DNA from: Paracoccaceae bacterium
GTDB taxonomy: Bacteria; Pseudomonadota; Alphaproteobacteria; Rhodobacterales; Rhodobacteraceae
Reading direction: 5' to 3'
Length of the DNA stretch: 64,000 nt
Assembly: GCA_024742455.1 (NCBI GenBank)
Contig: JANSYL010000009.1
Location: 1-64,000 of the forward strand
In this document: piece by piece, positions 61,891 to 64,000 of the stretch
Layout: each line of letters begins with the position of its first letter
Numbering within the stretch: position 1 is the stretch's first letter
Translations under genes and position numbers: made by a program
Notes under the pieces: model-generated
What the model was told of the DNA's origin: nothing
Databases searched by the model: none
Seen by the model: only the letters and a program-made list of their open reading frames with translations

Positions 61891-63261
61891 ATGTCGATCC
61901 CCCAATCGGGCGGCGGCCCCATCGAAGACAAATCCGATCTCGCCGCCTACCTCGCCTCGGGCTGCAAGCCCGCCGATCAATGGCGCATCGGCACGGAGCA
62001 CGAGAAATTCGGCTATTGCCGCGACAGCCTGAAACCGCTGCCCTATGACGGGCCACGGTCGGTGAAGGCGGTTCTGGAAGGGCTGCGCGACCGCTTTGGC
62101 TGGCACCCGGTCGAGGAGGCGGGAAACCTCATCGGCCTGGAAAAGGATGGCGCCAATGTCAGCCTCGAACCCGGCGGGCAGCTGGAACTGTCGGGCGCGC
62201 CGCTGGAGACGATCCACCAGACCTGCGACGAGGTGAACGAACACCTGCGCCAGGTGCGCGAGGTGGCCGAACGGATCGGGGTGGAATTCATCGGTCTGGG
62301 TGCCGCGCCCATCTGGCGGCACGAGGACATGGAGATGATGCCAAAGGGCCGATATGCCCTGATGACCGATTACATGGACCGGGTCGGGACCATGGGCAAA
62401 ACCATGATGTACCGGACCTGCACGGTGCAGGTGAACCTCGATTTCTCCTCCGAGGCCGACATGGTGCAGAAACTGCGCGTGGCGCTGGCGCTGCAGCCCG
62501 TCGCCACCGCGCTGTTCGCCAATTCCCCCTTCATCGACGGGGCCCCGAACGGGCACAAATCCTGGCGCTCCCGCGTCTGGCGTGACCTCGATGCCGACCG
62601 CACGGGGATGCTGCCCTTCGTTTTCGAAGACGGGTTCGGTTTCGAGGCCTGGGTGGATTACGCCCTCGATGTGCCGATGTATTTCGTCTATCGCGACGGC
62701 GGCTACATCGACGCGCGCGGCCAGTCCTTCCGCGATTTCCTCGATGGCCGTCTGCCCGCCCTGCCGGGCGAGGTGCCGACGCTCAGCGATTGGGCCGATC
62801 ACCTGACCACGATCTTCCCCGAGGCGCGGATCAAGAAATTCATCGAGATGCGCGGCGCCGATGGCGGCCCGTGGCGCAGGCTCTGCGCGCTGCCCGCGCT
62901 CTGGGTCGGGCTGACCTATGACCAGACCGCGCTCGATGCCGCCTGGGACCTGGTGAAGGGGTGGGATGCCGAAACGCGCGAAGCCTTGCGAGTCGCCGCC
63001 TCGGTCGATGCGCTGCAGGCCGAGGTGGGCGACATCCGTATGCATGACCTGGCGCGCGACGTGCTGGAGATCGCCGAGGCCGGGCTGAAGGCCCGCGCGC
63101 GCCCCGGGGCGGACGGGCTGGTGCCCGATGAGACGCATTTCCTGAACGCGCTGAAGGACAGCGTCGAAACCGGCCAGGTCCCCGCCGACGAATTGCTGGC
63201 GCAATATCACGGCGACTGGGGCGGTGACCTCAGCCGGATCTATGCGGAATTCAGTTACTGA
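61891..63261 (+). CDS. gshA: Glutamate-cysteine ligase, plant/alphaproteobacterial type
   Basis: 456 residues of the GCS2/plant-type family, the first step of glutathione synthesis. The N-terminal IGTEHEKFGY and GANVSLEPGGQLELSGAP hold Mg/ATP and glutamate ligands; MYRTCTVQVNLDFSSE and SLRLRVWR-like KSWRSRVWRDLDADRTGML are the following family blocks, and the C-terminal helical domain includes HDLARDVLEIAEAGL. Length is standard for this class. ATG at 61891 fits MSIPQSGGGPI. It overlaps the convergent DUF805 gene by 7 bases. Confidence 0.94.
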   Translation: MSIPQSGGGPIEDKSDLAAYLASGCKPADQWRIGTEHEKFGYCRDSLKPLPYDGPRSVKAVLEGLRDRFGWHPVEEAGNLIGLEKDGANVSLEPGGQLELSGAPLETIHQTCDEVNEHLRQVREVAERIGVEFIGLGAAPIWRHEDMEMMPKGRYALMTDYMDRVGTMGKTMMYRTCTVQVNLDFSSEADMVQKLRVALALQPVATALFANSPFIDGAPNGHKSWRSRVWRDLDADRTGMLPFVFEDGFGFEAWVDYALDVPMYFVYRDGGYIDARGQSFRDFLDGRLPALPGEVPTLSDWADHLTTIFPEARIKKFIEMRGADGGPWRRLCALPALWVGLTYDQTALDAAWDLVKGWDAETREALRVAASVDALQAEVGDIRMHDLARDVLEIAEAGLKARARPGADGLVPDETHFLNALKDSVETGQVPADELLAQYHGDWGGDLSRIYAEFSY

Positions 63262-63938
63262 GCCTCGGGCCGCTGGATCGAAGGCAGGACCTTCGACCGG
63301 TAGTAATCCTGCGCCTCGCGCTTGCGCATGGCCTCGAACGCACGGGCATCCGCACCGGTCAGTTTCGGGGCAAAGGCCGGATGCGCGGGCGGCGGCGCGC
63401 GCCGGTCGGGGATAGGGTCGGGGCCGAACCGGTTGCCGCCATGGGTACCGGGCAGGCACAGCACCACGAAATACCAGATGGATGCCGCAAGGGGAATCAG
63501 TGCGAAGGCGATGACAATGGCGATCGCGCCCCGGCTGACCGCCGCACCGGCGGCGAAAAAGAACATGCCCAGGATCGACAGGATCAGCGCCACGAGCGGC
63601 ATGAACATGAACCAGCCCGACCGGTTGGTGTCATGCAGCCGCCGGATCGTCAGTGTCAGGTTCGGGACCCACAGGAACAGCAGTTGGCCCGCGAACAGGT
63701 AACCCGCGATCCAGGCGAGGTCGGAGTTCTGGGTCAGCCACAACTCCAGCACTTCCTTGTCGTTCAGTTCGGCCAGAAGCGTGGGGTCGCCGAGGGCATA
63801 GATCCCGAGCCCGATCTGCGCGTCGAAGCTGACCAGAACCTGGAACAGGAAGAACCACCAGAATTCCGACCGGCGCGCCCGGCCGGTGGCGTCGAAGACG
63901 TTGGCATAAGCCGATCCGATGGCGGCGAAGAACCCCAT
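63255..63938 (-). CDS. DUF805 membrane protein
   Basis: 227 residues of the DUF805 family. The N-terminus YANVFDATGRARRSEFWWFFLFQ is characteristic, followed by hydrophobic spans near 28-47, 73-92, 110-130 and 138-162, with TIRRLHDTNRSGWFMFM, the conserved RRLHD block. The C-terminal tail (about 170-227) is hydrophilic. The function is unknown. Its last codons overlap the end of gshA by 7 bases on the opposite strand. The final 62 bases of the window hold no gene I can support. Confidence 0.88.
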   Translation of the reverse strand: MGFFAAIGSAYANVFDATGRARRSEFWWFFLFQVLVSFDAQIGLGIYALGDPTLLAELNDKEVLELWLTQNSDLAWIAGYLFAGQLLFLWVPNLTLTIRRLHDTNRSGWFMFMPLVALILSILGMFFFAAGAAVSRGAIAIVIAFALIPLAASIWYFVVLCLPGTHGGNRFGPDPIPDRRAPPPAHPAFAPKLTGADARAFEAMRKREAQDYYRSKVLPSIQRPEAQ

Positions 63939-64000
63939 GACGCACCCACGCTGCGATGGTTACTGACGCGCGCAGACATGGGGACGGAATGGGGCGAAGC

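Noticed and set aside
1-64000. tRNA, rRNA or known riboswitch genes
   Set aside because: Reading the gaps I found no tRNA-like cloverleaf ends, rRNA segments or recognised riboswitch cores. Gaps are short, and a covariance-model scan would be decisive.

Overview
This is a GC-rich chromosomal segment from an alphaproteobacterium, almost certainly of the Rhodobacterales (Rhodobacteraceae/Roseobacter type). The evidence is the gene content: L-malyl-CoA/beta-methylmalyl-CoA lyase (ethylmalonyl-CoA pathway), phaA-phaB, a TRAP solute-binding protein, lysA followed by a TIGR02302/DUF4175 protein, ftsE-ftsX, the uvrC...pgsA-moaD-moaE group, DUF2783 and a divergent ubiA/rsmE pair. Genes are packed tightly, with many 4-base ATGA or GTGA stop/start overlaps. 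I see no tRNA or rRNA genes, CRISPR array, insertion sequence or prophage. I call 75 protein genes, one of them cut by the window edge.

Layout. 0-9 kb: start of an MlaA lipoprotein (cut by the left edge), a type I secretion ABC/membrane-fusion pair, RidA, a glycerophosphodiester phosphodiesterase, a FemAB-like acyltransferase, PhhB, a Prx5-type peroxiredoxin, a ferredoxin-reductase-like flavoprotein and rsmD. 9-13 kb: an orphan TRAP binding protein, recQ with two C-terminal HRDC-like modules, and yaaA. 13-17.5 kb: a minus-strand operon of azlC, azlD, a beta-lactamase-fold protein with an altered metal motif, two very small membrane proteins, a FAD monooxygenase and DUF2783. 17.6-22.8 kb: two uncharacterised proteins, greA, a tiny lipoprotein, argH, a TlpA-like thioredoxin and tag. 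22.9-30.4 kb: an EAL phosphodiesterase, phaA-phaB, a 49-residue small gene, a LysR/GcvA-type regulator, YdcH, a TrmN6-like methyltransferase, DUF2007, polyprenyl diphosphate synthase and ispE.

30.4-45 kb: a periplasmic TPR protein, ETF:ubiquinone oxidoreductase, quinone reductase, lysA, TIGR02302, a zinc-ribbon membrane protein, the ftsE-ftsX-acyltransferase-PPOX operon, a CIA30 protein and accA. 45-50.3 kb: a membrane protein with a degenerate GGDEF-like domain, mcl1, an S49 peptidase, a Ca2+/Na+ exchanger and a pteridine-reductase-like SDR. 50.3-57 kb: an AT-rich spacer with a perfect DnaA box, uvrC, then an apparent insertion (an AT-rich HEPN-like gene, a SAH-hydrolase-like gene and an MFS gene) before pgsA-moaD-moaE. 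57-64 kb: an OmpA-domain protein and partner, ubiA, rsmE, glutamate-cysteine ligase and DUF805.

Several genes connect functionally. Polyprenyl diphosphate synthase, ispE and ubiA supply ubiquinone; ETF-QO and the quinone reductase use it. phaA-phaB and mcl1 belong to acetyl-CoA/PHB/ethylmalonyl-CoA metabolism. FtsEX, PgsA, the acyltransferase, MlaA and the OmpA protein concern the envelope. gshA and the peroxiredoxin deal with thiol redox. The least explained parts are the FAD monooxygenase/MBL/DUF2783 operon, the AT-rich HEPN-like gene with its SAHH-like neighbour, and the DnaA-box spacer.
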